Positions 6,381 through 14,878 of a DNA stretch of 25,951 bases are shown here, piece after piece. The position numbers and the translations under genes are program-made. Under the pieces are notes generated by a model. That model was not told the origin of the DNA. It saw only the letters and a program-made list of their open reading frames with translations, and made no database searches. Source of the stretch: UBA8524 sp964215915 (GTDB lineage: Bacteria; Bacteroidota; Bacteroidia; UBA8524); assembly GCA_964215915.1 (NCBI GenBank), contig CAXPEB010000078.1:1-25951 (forward strand), read 5' to 3'. Every line of letters starts with the position of its first letter. The stretch's first letter is position 1.

Positions 6381-7457
6381 ATGCAGAAACGACTGCTTAC
6401 ATATATACTTCCGCTGATGCTGGTAATTTTCCTGGCATCCTGCAGCGGCTTCAACAAGGTTCTGAAAAGTAAGGACCCGGAAAAGAAGTACGAGGCGGCA
6501 TTGAAGTATTACGAGAAAAAGGACTACTACAAGGCGGGCATTCTTTTCGATGATTTGCTGGTATCCTTCAAGGGCGACAAACGCTTCGAAGAGGTTTATT
6601 ACTACTATGCCTATTGCAAGTATGCCAATGGGGAGATGATCATGGCCAGCTATCATTTCAAAAACTTCTTCGAATCTTTCCCGAATAGTAAAAAGGCGGA
6701 AGAAGCTCTGTACATGCACGTTTACTGTGATTACCTGGAATCATACCCATATTACCTGGATCCATCCGTAACCCGTTTGGCCATGGATAACCTGCAGCTG
6801 TTCATCAATATCTATCCGAACAGCGAGCACGTTGCCGATTGCAATAAATACATCGACGACCTGCGGGGCAGGTTACGGAAAAAGTCGCTGGAATCGGCCA
6901 AGCTCTATTACCGCATGCAGGATTACCAGGCGGCCATCATCGCCTTCAACAATACCATTAAAGATTATCCGGAGTTGGAGAATATGGATGAGGTGGAAGC
7001 CCTGCTGGTTCGCTGTCAGTACCTTCTGGCTTATCATAGCGTGGAGTCCAAAAAGATTGAGCGGTATAAAGAGATCGAAGGAATGGTCAGTCAGTTTGAG
7101 GCCAGCTACGGTAAGGATAACAAGTATTACCGTGAAGTGGCTTCTTTCTGGAAAAAAGCACAATCGGCTATTAGCCGGCTGGCGCTGGATAAAGGACTGA
7201 ATCTTATGGAGCGGAGCCAGTTTGCCCAGGCGGCAACGGTATTTCGTGAACAGCTTCAGACCGGAGATTACTCAAAGAAAGACGAATTGCACTACCTGCT
7301 TGTCAAGGCCCTGTATAAGGCCGGTAAGAAAAGCAAGAGCAAAGAAGTCTTTACCGAATGCGTGAGGGAGGCAGAGGCCTTTCTTGCCGAATACAGTGGC
7401 AGCGCGTACGCTAAAAAAGTGAAGCGTTACCTGAGCAAGGCGAAGAACAGACAATAA
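6381..7457 (+). CDS. bamD: outer membrane protein assembly factor BamD (lipoprotein)
   Basis: This 358-residue protein has a lipoprotein signal: basic start, hydrophobic core, then LASC with the lipidated Cys21. Tetratricopeptide-like helices follow from about residue 33 (YEAALKYYEKKDYYKAGILFDDLL, then ASYHFKNFFESFPNSKKAEEALYM). This is the BamD arrangement. BamD works with BamA at the periplasmic face of the outer membrane to insert beta-barrel proteins. E. coli BamD is near 245 residues, so this protein is about 110 longer, with further TPR-like helices in the C-terminal third (SQFAQAATVFREQL). The next gene, rpoZ, begins 14 bases after the stop codon; the bamD-rpoZ-coaBC order is typical of Bacteroidota. 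Confidence 0.93.
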   Translation: MQKRLLTYILPLMLVIFLASCSGFNKVLKSKDPEKKYEAALKYYEKKDYYKAGILFDDLLVSFKGDKRFEEVYYYYAYCKYANGEMIMASYHFKNFFESFPNSKKAEEALYMHVYCDYLESYPYYLDPSVTRLAMDNLQLFINIYPNSEHVADCNKYIDDLRGRLRKKSLESAKLYYRMQDYQAAIIAFNNTIKDYPELENMDEVEALLVRCQYLLAYHSVESKKIERYKEIEGMVSQFEASYGKDNKYYREVASFWKKAQSAISRLALDKGLNLMERSQFAQAATVFREQLQTGDYSKKDELHYLLVKALYKAGKKSKSKEVFTECVREAEAFLAEYSGSAYAKKVKRYLSKAKNRQ

Positions 7458-7471
7458 CGAGAAAAATTACC

Positions 7472-7813
7472 ATGGGAAATATTATCAATAATCTGCAGAA
7501 CGTAGCGGGAACTACCATTCCCCGCGACCTTCCGAAGTTGGAAACAGAGACGCACAACCTCTATGAGAGTATTGCCATCATTGCCAAAAGGGCAAACCAG
7601 ATCGGCATCCAACTGAAGGAAGAATTGCACGGCAAACTGGCTGAATTTGCAACGGAAAGCGATAACCTGGAAGAGGTATTCGAAAACCGCGAGCAAATTG
7701 AGATTGCCACTTTCTACGAGCAATTACCGAAACCTACCCTGATCGCCACCCAGGAATTCCTGGAAGGAAAAGTGTATTTCCGTAACCCGGCGAAAGAAAA
7801 TGCTGAAAAATAA
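7472..7813 (+). CDS. rpoZ: RNA polymerase omega subunit, Bacteroidota type
   Basis: This 113-residue protein matches the Bacteroidota omega family rather than the short E. coli form. The recognisable core is NLYESIAIIAKRANQI near residues 29-44, then EEVFENREQIEIATFYEQLP and a tail EFLEGKVYFRNP. Omega promotes folding and assembly of beta-prime in RNA polymerase. The family assignment rests on pattern memory plus context: it stands between bamD and coaBC, where the phylum's rpoZ is usually found. Its last 14 bases overlap the start of coaBC, so translation is probably coupled. Confidence 0.88.
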   Translation: MGNIINNLQNVAGTTIPRDLPKLETETHNLYESIAIIAKRANQIGIQLKEELHGKLAEFATESDNLEEVFENREQIEIATFYEQLPKPTLIATQEFLEGKVYFRNPAKENAEK

Positions 7814-9002
7814 GAAGATACTGCTTGGAGTAAGCGGTAGTATCGCCGCATACAAAGCAGCTCTTCTAACCCGCCTGTTGGTAAAAGGAGGGGCGGAGGT
7901 GAAGGTGGTCATGACCCATGCCGCCTGCGATTTTATCACTCCCCTGACTTTATCAACGCTATCGGGTAACCCTGTGATCACTGATTTCAGCTCCCAGGAC
8001 GACGGTACCTGGAATAACCATGTGGAGCTCGGCTTATGGGCCGATGTGATGCTGGTGGCTCCTGCCTCTGCCAACACCCTGGCCAAATTTGCCGGAGGTC
8101 TTTGCGATAACATGCTTAGTGCCTGTTACCTGTCGGCACGATGCCCGGTATGGGTAGCTCCGGCAATGGACCTTGATATGTGGAAGCATCCAGCCACGCA
8201 AAGAAACATCGAACAACTGCGCAGTTTTGGCAATACGGTTATTGAACCGGCAGAAGGGGAGTTGGCAAGCGGACTGGAAGGAAAGGGCAGGCTGGAGGAA
8301 CCGGAGCAGATCGTGGAGAAGCTTCATGCCTGGTTTGCCGAATCGCATAAACTGGGAGGAAAAAAAGCGCTTGTAACTGCCGGACCTACCTATGAGAATC
8401 TGGATCCGGTGCGGTTTATCGGGAATTATTCCAGCGGGAAGATGGGCTTTGCCATAGCCGAATCCCTGGCTGCACATGGAGCGGAGGTAACCTTGGTATC
8501 GGGTCCGACGCATCTGAAAACCCGACACCCCAATATCCGGAGGATCAATATCGTGTCAGCCGGAGAAATGCTCGATGCCTGCACGCAAGAGGCCCCGGAG
8601 AAGGATATTGTGGTGATGAGCGCTGCCGTTGCCGATTATCGGCCGGAGAATATTGCCCAGCAAAAGATCAAGAAAAAGGACCTCATCTTCCTGTTGAAAC
8701 TCACAAAAACAGAAGATATCCTGAAAACGCTGGGTTCCGGTAAACCAAAAAAACAGGTTCTGGTAGGTTTTGCACTGGAAACGGAGAATGAACTCAAGAA
8801 TGCCAGGGAGAAGCTAAAATCCAAAAACCTGGACTTTATCGTGCTGAATTCCATGAACGATGAGCAGGCGGCATTCGGGAGCGACTTCAACAAAATCACA
8901 CTCATCGATAAGAAAAACAAAGTCACCACGTTTCCCCTGAAACCCAAAGAAGAGGTTGCCGAAGATATCGTACTTAAAATTAGTGAACTGGTCAATGCGT
9001 AG
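7800..9002 (+). CDS. coaBC: bifunctional phosphopantothenoylcysteine decarboxylase / phosphopantothenate-cysteine ligase
   Basis: This 400-residue two-domain enzyme makes 4'-phosphopantothenoylcysteine and decarboxylates it to 4'-phosphopantetheine in CoA synthesis. The flavin-binding CoaC half (about 1-180) shows GVSGSIAAYKA, active-site His74 in NNHVELGLWAD, LVAPASANTLAKFAGGLCDN and PAMDLDMWKHPATQRN. The CoaB half starts near 187 with KKALVTAGPTYENLDPVRFI, then SSGKMG. Two positions differ from E. coli Dfp: the Asn of its P-x-M-N-x2-M-W motif is Asp here, and the ACGD-type flap carries Ser157 (ASGLEGKGRL) in place of the catalytic Cys. It overlaps rpoZ by 14 bases and the next gene by 8. 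Confidence 0.96.
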   Translation: MLKNKKILLGVSGSIAAYKAALLTRLLVKGGAEVKVVMTHAACDFITPLTLSTLSGNPVITDFSSQDDGTWNNHVELGLWADVMLVAPASANTLAKFAGGLCDNMLSACYLSARCPVWVAPAMDLDMWKHPATQRNIEQLRSFGNTVIEPAEGELASGLEGKGRLEEPEQIVEKLHAWFAESHKLGGKKALVTAGPTYENLDPVRFIGNYSSGKMGFAIAESLAAHGAEVTLVSGPTHLKTRHPNIRRINIVSAGEMLDACTQEAPEKDIVVMSAAVADYRPENIAQQKIKKKDLIFLLKLTKTEDILKTLGSGKPKKQVLVGFALETENELKNAREKLKSKNLDFIVLNSMNDEQAAFGSDFNKITLIDKKNKVTTFPLKPKEEVAEDIVLKISELVNA

Positions 9003-9894
9003 TGCCCTCGTCATACTGTTTGTCTTCCTGATGGGAAGCGCCTATTCCCAGGATTTTAATGCTCGGGTAACCGTGAACCATAACCAGGTGCAGACACAGA
9101 ATGTACAAATCTTCAAAAATCTGGAGACGTCCATCCTGCGTTTCATTCTTGATACCAAATGGGCTGATTTTACGATGAAAGCCAATGAGAGGATTGACCT
9201 GAACATGGTAGTGAACATTACCAGTTTCGATAATGCCTCGTCTTTTTCGGCCAGCATGGTGATCAATGCCTCGCGACCGGTGTTCGGAAGCACCTACAAT
9301 TCGGTAATCCTGAACCACGAAGACAACGACATGAAGTTCAGCTACGTTCCCTTCCAGCAGATGAACTTCAACGACCAGACTTTCAACGATAACCTCACTT
9401 CCATTATCGGGTATTATATGGAGATCGTGCTGGGGATGACCATGGATACTTATTCGGAATTCGGGGGAACCCCTTATTTCACCAAAGCCAATAACGTACT
9501 GATTGCGGCTCAGAGTGCCGGCCAACCCGGGTGGAACGCTACGGACGGATCCAGCAACAAGAACCGCTATTACCTGATCGATGACCTCACCAGCGACCGT
9601 TTCCGGGATATGCGCAAAGCCTTCTATACCTACCACCGGAAGGGACTGGATTTTATGTATAAAGATCTGGAGAGCGCCAGGAATGAGGTGACAAATGCCA
9701 TCAAGGACATTCAGAAGGTGGCCCAGATACAGCCGAACTCCATGCTGATGAAGACCTTCTTCAATGCCAAGGTCAATGAGATCATTTCCATCTACTCCAA
9801 TGCGCTGGCCACGGAAAAGAACAAGATCATTGAGATTCTTACAAAGATTGACCCTGCCAACTCCAATCGCTGGCAGGAAATAAAAAACGGTTAA
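8995..9894 (+). CDS. porD: DUF4835 family protein, PorD-like, type IX secretion associated
   Basis: This 299-residue secreted protein has a cleavable signal peptide (MRSALVILFVFLMGSAYSQ). The ATG at 8995 was chosen because it places the signal peptide at the N-terminus; an in-frame ATG 39 bases upstream would add 13 polar residues from inside coaBC. The mature part begins with DFNARVTVNHNQVQTQN and contains YSEFGGTPYF, matching the DUF4835 family. That family is restricted to Bacteroidota and is named PorD in some annotations for a link to gliding/type IX secretion; its molecular role is not settled. It overlaps coaBC by 8 bases and precedes recN, the usual neighbourhood of this family. Confidence 0.85.
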   Translation: MRSALVILFVFLMGSAYSQDFNARVTVNHNQVQTQNVQIFKNLETSILRFILDTKWADFTMKANERIDLNMVVNITSFDNASSFSASMVINASRPVFGSTYNSVILNHEDNDMKFSYVPFQQMNFNDQTFNDNLTSIIGYYMEIVLGMTMDTYSEFGGTPYFTKANNVLIAAQSAGQPGWNATDGSSNKNRYYLIDDLTSDRFRDMRKAFYTYHRKGLDFMYKDLESARNEVTNAIKDIQKVAQIQPNSMLMKTFFNAKVNEIISIYSNALATEKNKIIEILTKIDPANSNRWQEIKNG

Positions 9895-9925
9895 GCCGGG
9901 CCCCTGCTTTTCCCCTTTCATCCCT

Positions 9926-9933
9926 TATTTTTG
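9926..9933 (+). promoter_or_regulatory. -7 promoter element immediately before recN
   Basis: TATTTTTG matches TAnnTTTG exactly and is separated from the GTG start of recN by only 4 bases (GGTC). Transcription from it would start at or almost at the start codon, so the recN mRNA made here would be leaderless. The -33 region is weak. Confidence 0.6.
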
Positions 9934-9937
9934 GGTC

Positions 9938-11596
9938 GTGCTGAAATCACTTCGCATAAAGAACTATGCCCTGATCCATGAATTGGATCTGCGCCTGGAA
10001 GGCGGCTTGCTTATTATCACGGGTGAAACCGGAGCGGGAAAATCCATTCTGCTCGGGGCACTCGGACTGGTGATCGGTGAACGGGCTGACAGCAGCGTGG
10101 TGGAAGGACATGCTTCCAAATGTGTGGTAGAGGCGGAATTTGATGTATCGGCTTATGGATTGAAGCCCTTTTTTGAGGAACATGAGCTGGATTATGAGTC
10201 CTTCTGTATCCTTCGGCGTGAAATCTCCGTACAGGGCAAATCGCGTGCGTTTATCAACGATACCCCCGTAAGTATTCAGCAACTGAAGGAATTGGGAGAA
10301 CAGCTTATCGATATCCATACCCAACACGAGACCCTCTCTCTCAAAGACCGAAGCTACCAGGTACAACTGGTGGATGCTTTTGCCCAAAATGCGGCATTGC
10401 TTCGGGAGTACCGAAGTGCTTTGCAAAAGAGGAATACGCTTAAAAAGCAACTGGACTCCCTGTTAGCGCGGGAGTCGGATTGGAAATCCGAGTATGATTT
10501 TAATCTCTTTCAATTCCGGGAATTGAAGGATGCCGACCTGAAAGAGGGGGAGGAGTCTGAACTGGAAATTGAACTGGAACGCCTGGAACATGCTGCCGAT
10601 ATTGCACGAACCGCCTTTGAGGGAGCCGAGGGTATTAAGAACTCCGACGGAGCTGCCCTGGTTGTGCTCAGAATGCTGGAACACCAGTTGGGGCAACAAA
10701 GCAAGGTGGAGCCTCGTTTCGAATCGCTGAAAGAACGGCTGCGTTCGGTAAATATTGAGCTGGATGATCTGGCTGCCGAACTGGACGACATTGCTCAAAA
10801 TACGCAGGCCGATGAGAACAGGCAGCAGCTTGTTTCCGAACGCCTCGACCGGATCAACGGACTTTTGAAAAAACACCGCTGTACCGACAGCGCTACCCTG
10901 ATTTCCAGGATGTACGAGCTGGAGGACCTTACGGCTAAGGTGGAATCCATAGAAGAAGAAAAAGCAAAACTTCAGGTTGAGCTGGATGAATCTGCGACTG
11001 CTTTGGAAAAAGCCGCAACAGCGCTGCGAGAGTCCAGGCAGAAGGCTGCTCCCGGGCTTGTGTCTACACTGGGTAGCCTGTTGGCAGAAGTCGGGATGCC
11101 CAATACCCGTATGCAGGTTGAGCAGGTGCCGCGAGAGCATTATGGCCCGGATGGCCCTGATGAGATCAGCCTGCTGTTTTCCTCCAATCCCGGGGCTCCG
11201 TTGCAACCGGTGAATAAAGTGGCTTCCGGTGGTGAACTTTCACGGCTTATGCTTTGTTTTAAATCCGTGTTAGCTGAATCTCTTGCGCTGCCGACTTTGA
11301 TCTTTGACGAGATTGATACGGGTATCTCCGGGGAAGTGGCTTCACGGGTAGGCCAAAGAATGCGGAAACTATCGGTTGGGCATCAGGTCGTTTGTATCAC
11401 CCACCTGCCTCAGATAGCGGGATGTGGCGATGCACATTTCCGTGTTTACAAAGAAGTGAACGACAACCAGACTCGCACACAAATGATTCGGTTGACGGAT
11501 GCCGAAAGGGTAGAAGAGTTGGCGAAGATGCTTAGCGGCGACCGGCTTTCTGATTCTGCAATCGCCAATGCAAAAGAATTACTAAGGGCAAACTAG
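9938..11596 (+). CDS. recN: DNA repair ATPase RecN
   Basis: This 552-residue SMC-like protein acts in double-strand break repair. It has an N-terminal ATPase half with Walker A GETGAGKS (residues 29-36), then a long coiled-coil region (about 160-370, rich in E, L and K heptads). The C-terminal ATPase half follows, with the signature VASGGELSRLMLC and Walker B TLIFDEIDTGISG, and the switch region VVCITHLPQIAG. Length and order of parts are normal. The GTG start gives the family start MLKSLRIKNYALI; there is no ribosome binding site, and a -7 promoter element lies 4 bases upstream. Its TAG stop codon shares its last base with the GTG of the rhomboid gene. Confidence 0.97.
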   Translation: MLKSLRIKNYALIHELDLRLEGGLLIITGETGAGKSILLGALGLVIGERADSSVVEGHASKCVVEAEFDVSAYGLKPFFEEHELDYESFCILRREISVQGKSRAFINDTPVSIQQLKELGEQLIDIHTQHETLSLKDRSYQVQLVDAFAQNAALLREYRSALQKRNTLKKQLDSLLARESDWKSEYDFNLFQFRELKDADLKEGEESELEIELERLEHAADIARTAFEGAEGIKNSDGAALVVLRMLEHQLGQQSKVEPRFESLKERLRSVNIELDDLAAELDDIAQNTQADENRQQLVSERLDRINGLLKKHRCTDSATLISRMYELEDLTAKVESIEEEKAKLQVELDESATALEKAATALRESRQKAAPGLVSTLGSLLAEVGMPNTRMQVEQVPREHYGPDGPDEISLLFSSNPGAPLQPVNKVASGGELSRLMLCFKSVLAESLALPTLIFDEIDTGISGEVASRVGQRMRKLSVGHQVVCITHLPQIAGCGDAHFRVYKEVNDNQTRTQMIRLTDAERVEELAKMLSGDRLSDSAIANAKELLRAN

Positions 11597-12663
11597 TGGC
11601 ACGAAGTAAGGACCCCCGGAATAGAAAACTCAGGCTGGACCTTGCGCCGGGAAAGAACTTTTGGGTTGTGCCCACATTGGTGGTGCTTGAAATACTGGTG
11701 TTTCTGGCAATGGTGATGATGGGAGCCAGTGCTCTTTCTCCAGGAGCCATTACCCTGTTTGAATGGGGAGGAAACCAGCGTACTGCCGTTCTCGACGGTG
11801 AATTCTGGCGCTTCTTTACTGCTCTGTTTATCCATGACGGAGCCTTTCACCTGCTGGTTAACCTGTTCTCAATCTGGTTGGCGGGCCGCATCCTTGAACC
11901 CCTTCTGGGAAGTTTGAATACCTTTTTATTGATTTTGTTATGCGGCCTAACCTCCAGCCTGGGAAGCTTTATGGGAAACCCTGTGCTGATCAGTGTCGGG
12001 GCTTCGGGAATTGGGTATGGACTGATCTCCGCTACCTTCCTGGCGCTTTTTGTACGCGCTTCTTATTTCAGGGAATTGGTGCCGCACGTTCTGCTTCTGC
12101 TGATCTTGTTTGTGCTGCAGGTGGTTTTCGGAACGTTCAATGATCACCTGGACCGTTCGGCGCATTGGGGAGGTTCCGTTGCCGGAGCCTTGTTTATGCT
12201 GCTTTTTGGCTTTCATTTTAATACCTGGACCACTATGCGTCAAACTCGCGCATTGGTGGGGGTATTGTTTATCGCCCTGGTGTCAGTGACCTGGTATACA
12301 GCCCGGGATTTGAAGAATCCCCTGGGTGAATACCGGCAGGCCCTCCGGGTGTTTCGGGCGGAGTCCGATTCTGCCGAACAGGCTTATCTCCGTCTTTATG
12401 ATACGCTGGCTTTCCGTGAAGGAATGGAGCACTGGGACCGGGCCGCAGCGGCCTTTGACCACCTTGACCGCAGCAGTACACCGCCTGTGCTCCTGGAAGA
12501 GGTAAGCCGTATCCAGCTCTACTGCCAGCTCAGGAAAAAGGAATTCAGTTTACGCATCGATTACCTGAGGCAAGATGGCACCTTTGCTCCTGAGATCTAC
12601 AGATCGCTGAGGCAGCAGATCGATATGCTGGAATCCGGCAAACCTGCGCGGGTGCTGTTTTAA
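11596..12663 (+). CDS. rhomboid family intramembrane serine protease with soluble C-terminal extension
   Basis: This 355-residue membrane protein cleaves other membrane proteins inside the bilayer. Six or so hydrophobic helices lie between residues 22 and about 255. Rhomboid signs are WRFFTALFIHDGAFHLLVN (His85 and Asn89 of HxxxN), the catalytic Ser137 in GASGIGYG and the second catalytic residue His190 in AHWGGSVAG. The last roughly 115 residues are soluble, helical and charged, and I recognise no domain there. The start is a GTG, overlapping the recN stop by one base, so translation is probably coupled to RecN. The 3' end converges with the T9SS cargo gene and overlaps it by 4 bases. Confidence 0.92.
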   Translation: MARSKDPRNRKLRLDLAPGKNFWVVPTLVVLEILVFLAMVMMGASALSPGAITLFEWGGNQRTAVLDGEFWRFFTALFIHDGAFHLLVNLFSIWLAGRILEPLLGSLNTFLLILLCGLTSSLGSFMGNPVLISVGASGIGYGLISATFLALFVRASYFRELVPHVLLLLILFVLQVVFGTFNDHLDRSAHWGGSVAGALFMLLFGFHFNTWTTMRQTRALVGVLFIALVSVTWYTARDLKNPLGEYRQALRVFRAESDSAEQAYLRLYDTLAFREGMEHWDRAAAAFDHLDRSSTPPVLLEEVSRIQLYCQLRKKEFSLRIDYLRQDGTFAPEIYRSLRQQIDMLESGKPARVLF

Positions 12664-13358
12664 TGGATGATTTGTATCCGCTTGCTAAAACTCCCGGAAT
12701 CTCCGTGCAGCCGGATCACATACACACCTTCAGACCAGCTTTGTGAATTGATTCGGTGCTCTTCATTTATGCCTTCATGGTGAACAATCCTTCCGTCAGG
12801 GGCAATTATTTCCAGGGATAGAGGTTGGTTGCCGAATACGGTAAACGCGGTATTTCCCGGATTCGGGTAAACCTGCAATTCGTAGGGGTCTGCAGTATGG
12901 ATACTGCTGGGGATGAAGGTAATGCAGGCGGAGGTATCCACACAGGCTCCATTGTCCACCAGAACGGCATAATTACCGGGAGAAGGCGGCAGGAAATCTT
13001 TGTCGGTTGCTCCTGATACAGGCTGGAACTGGTTGTCGCAGTCCATCCATTGATAAGACACTCCCATGCTGCTGACATGTACATCGGCGTGTAATCCATT
13101 GATGTCTGTTAGGGCATACGCGGTTATAGATTGCCGGATATCCACGGAAACCAGGATCATGCTGTCGCAACCGGCTTGGTTTTCAATTATCCGTACATAA
13201 GATCCACTTACGCGTACGGTATCCGGGTTCCCCGGAAGGATATAATAGTCACAGACCGTTACCTTGAAGCTGGAGCTGGTAGGATCGCAGGCATGCAGTT
13301 TCCCGGATATACCGGTGATAAAAAGCAATAAAAAGGAGAGGTAAAGTAAACGTTTCAT
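12660..13358 (-). CDS. small secreted protein with type IX secretion C-terminal sorting domain
   Basis: This 232-residue protein starts with a signal peptide (MKRLLYLSFLLLFITGISG). The mature part has a short Cys-containing repeat-like module (CDYYILPGNPDTVRVSGSY, later NQAGCDSMILV), then an Ig-like segment with SYQWMDCDNQFQPVSGAT and NGACVDTSAC. This is a combination often seen in Bacteroidota surface proteins. Residues from about 160 form a type A sorting domain: LQVYPNPGNTAFTV, then EGVYVIRLHGDSGSFSKRI. The protein is therefore expected to be exported by the Sec system and then the T9SS and fixed to the cell surface or released. No enzyme domain is present, so the role may be adhesive or structural. 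Confidence 0.88.
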   Translation of the reverse strand: MKRLLYLSFLLLFITGISGKLHACDPTSSSFKVTVCDYYILPGNPDTVRVSGSYVRIIENQAGCDSMILVSVDIRQSITAYALTDINGLHADVHVSSMGVSYQWMDCDNQFQPVSGATDKDFLPPSPGNYAVLVDNGACVDTSACITFIPSSIHTADPYELQVYPNPGNTAFTVFGNQPLSLEIIAPDGRIVHHEGINEEHRINSQSWSEGVYVIRLHGDSGSFSKRIQIIH

Positions 13359-13406
13359 AAGCAGGGTTTTACTTATTGGATATCACCTTGCTTTCAGAGT
13401 TGCCTC

Positions 13407-13435
13407 AAAAAAAAGACCTTCGGGAGAAGGCCTTT
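13407..13435 (-). terminator. Rho-independent terminator of DUF6913-dapA
   Basis: On the minus strand AAAGGCCTTC and GAAGGTCTTT form a 10-base stem with one mismatch and a TCCC loop. A run of eight T residues follows (A run at 13407-13414 on the plus strand). It lies 27 bases beyond the dapA stop codon. Confidence 0.9.
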
Positions 13436-13462
13436 GTTAGAGATACTGTTTGGATACGGCGT

Positions 13463-14338
13463 TTAGTCGTGCGCTTTTGCCAGTTCGATGAGTTTCGTGC
13501 GGACATCTTCACGGACATTGGCCAGGGGAAGGCGGACACCGGTTTCGCAGATACCCATGTACTTGAGGATTTCTTTGATCCCTCCCGGACTGCCGTCTGC
13601 GAAGATGGTGGTCATCAGGTCAAACAAAGCGTAATGCAGTTCGCGGGCGGCCTTGAAGTTGCCGTTCAGTCCCATGCGCACCATTTCCGAAAAATTGCGC
13701 GGATAAGCATTGGCAATCACCGAGATCACGCCATCCATCCCCATGCTGAGAAAGGGAAGGGTGAGGGCATCGTCGCCGGAGAGAACAAAAAACCCGTCCG
13801 GACGATTTTTCAGGATTTCCATACACTGTTCCAGGTTACCGCTCGCCTCTTTGGTTGCGATGATATTGGCATGTTCGGCAAGGCGCAGGGTAGTGGCTGC
13901 ACTGACATTGGAACCGGTTCTTCCAGGTACGTTATAAAGGATGACCGGAAGAGGAGAGGCATCGGCCACGGCGGAATAATGCCGGAAGATTCCTTCCTGA
14001 TTCGGTTTGTTGTAGTAGGGACTTACAGAAAGAATGGCGCTGATCCCATTGAGGTCAAATGACTTCAGGGTGCCGGTAACCTCTGCAGTATTGTTACCGC
14101 CAACACCCAGAATTACGGGCAGACGGCCATGGTTTTCGTCGAGGACTACATCCAGCACTTCCCGTTTTTCTTCCCGGTTGAGTGTGGCACTTTCTCCGGT
14201 AGTGCCCATCACCACCAGGTATTCTACCTTGTTATCGACAAGGTGCCGGGTGAGTTTTCGCAATGCCGTGTAATCCACATTTCCGTCGGTAGTAAAGGGA
14301 GTAACCATGGCTACTCCTGTTCCTTTTAGGTTTATCAT
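13463..14338 (-). CDS. dapA: 4-hydroxy-tetrahydrodipicolinate synthase
   Basis: This 291-residue TIM-barrel enzyme condenses pyruvate and aspartate semialdehyde, the first committed step to lysine and meso-diaminopimelate for peptidoglycan. Key parts are GTTGESATL (Thr46/Thr47), SPYYNKPNQEG (tyrosine pair near 108-109), YNVPGRTG with Tyr135 and Arg140, and the Schiff-base Lys163 in IIATKEASGN. Length is normal. It begins within the last codons of the DUF6913 gene (4-base ATGA overlap), so the two are translated together, and it is closed by a strong terminator. Confidence 0.97.
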   Translation of the reverse strand: MINLKGTGVAMVTPFTTDGNVDYTALRKLTRHLVDNKVEYLVVMGTTGESATLNREEKREVLDVVLDENHGRLPVILGVGGNNTAEVTGTLKSFDLNGISAILSVSPYYNKPNQEGIFRHYSAVADASPLPVILYNVPGRTGSNVSAATTLRLAEHANIIATKEASGNLEQCMEILKNRPDGFFVLSGDDALTLPFLSMGMDGVISVIANAYPRNFSEMVRMGLNGNFKAARELHYALFDLMTTIFADGSPGGIKEILKYMGICETGVRLPLANVREDVRTKLIELAKAHD

Positions 14339-14865
14339 GCTTTCAGTTGTTTGAGGTAATGCTCGGAGAGCGTCACCAAATTAGGCAAATCGCCTGAACC
14401 TTTCAGGTCGATCATCATGTCAAAACTATCGGAAAAATCTGCGCGGTAAGCCCCGATCCGGAATTTCGCCCTGCTTGCTGCCGCCAAGTGCAGGAGGTGC
14501 AGCGATTCATCGGTAAATACACCGATGAGGTAGTCGAGGTCCAGGCCATTCAGCTTTTGTACGATCTCCGGCTTGGCCAGGCGCCGCCAGTCCAGATCTT
14601 TCCGGTTGAAATAATCGAATCCGGGTTTGAAAACGAGGTCGGGCGGGAATTCCTTTTCATCGATAAAGCCTAATGCCGTTACTTCCGCTCCTTCCTTTAC
14701 CAGCCATTCCCGCATATTTTCAAGGAGCTTTCGGGTTCCCGGATCATCTCCGTCAAAGAGCAACCCGATCTTCACCCCTTTTCCCAGGGCTTTGACCCGT
14801 CTTTCCCGCTTGGCTGCTTTTTGTGCCTGCAGGCGAATCGCTCTTTTTGCAAAGAATTTTCTCAA
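14335..14865 (-). CDS. DUF6913-like protein, leaderless TTG start likely
   Basis: This protein of about 176 residues has a very basic N-terminus (RKFFAKRAIRLQAQKAAKRE) followed by a small alpha/beta domain. Visible there are IGLLFDGDDPGTRKLL, FNRKDLDWRR, LIGVFTDESLHLLHLAAAS and RIGAYRADFSDSFDMMIDL. It resembles the DUF6913 family commonly found next to dapA in Flavobacteriia; the function is unknown. No ATG exists near the 5' end. A perfect -7 element (TACCTTTG) ends 5 bases before the TTG at 14865, so that TTG, giving MRKFF, is my preferred start. Another TTG at 14883 would place the promoter element inside the gene. It overlaps dapA by 4 bases. Confidence 0.72.
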   Translation of the reverse strand: MRKFFAKRAIRLQAQKAAKRERRVKALGKGVKIGLLFDGDDPGTRKLLENMREWLVKEGAEVTALGFIDEKEFPPDLVFKPGFDYFNRKDLDWRRLAKPEIVQKLNGLDLDYLIGVFTDESLHLLHLAAASRAKFRIGAYRADFSDSFDMMIDLKGSGDLPNLVTLSEHYLKQLKA

Positions 14866-14870
14866 GAGTG

Positions 14871-14878
14871 CAAAGGTA
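14871..14878 (-). promoter_or_regulatory. -7 promoter element of DUF6913-dapA
   Basis: The minus-strand text is TACCTTTG, an exact TAnnTTTG match, 5 bases ahead of the preferred TTG start. No well-placed -33 TTG is seen. Confidence 0.5.
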
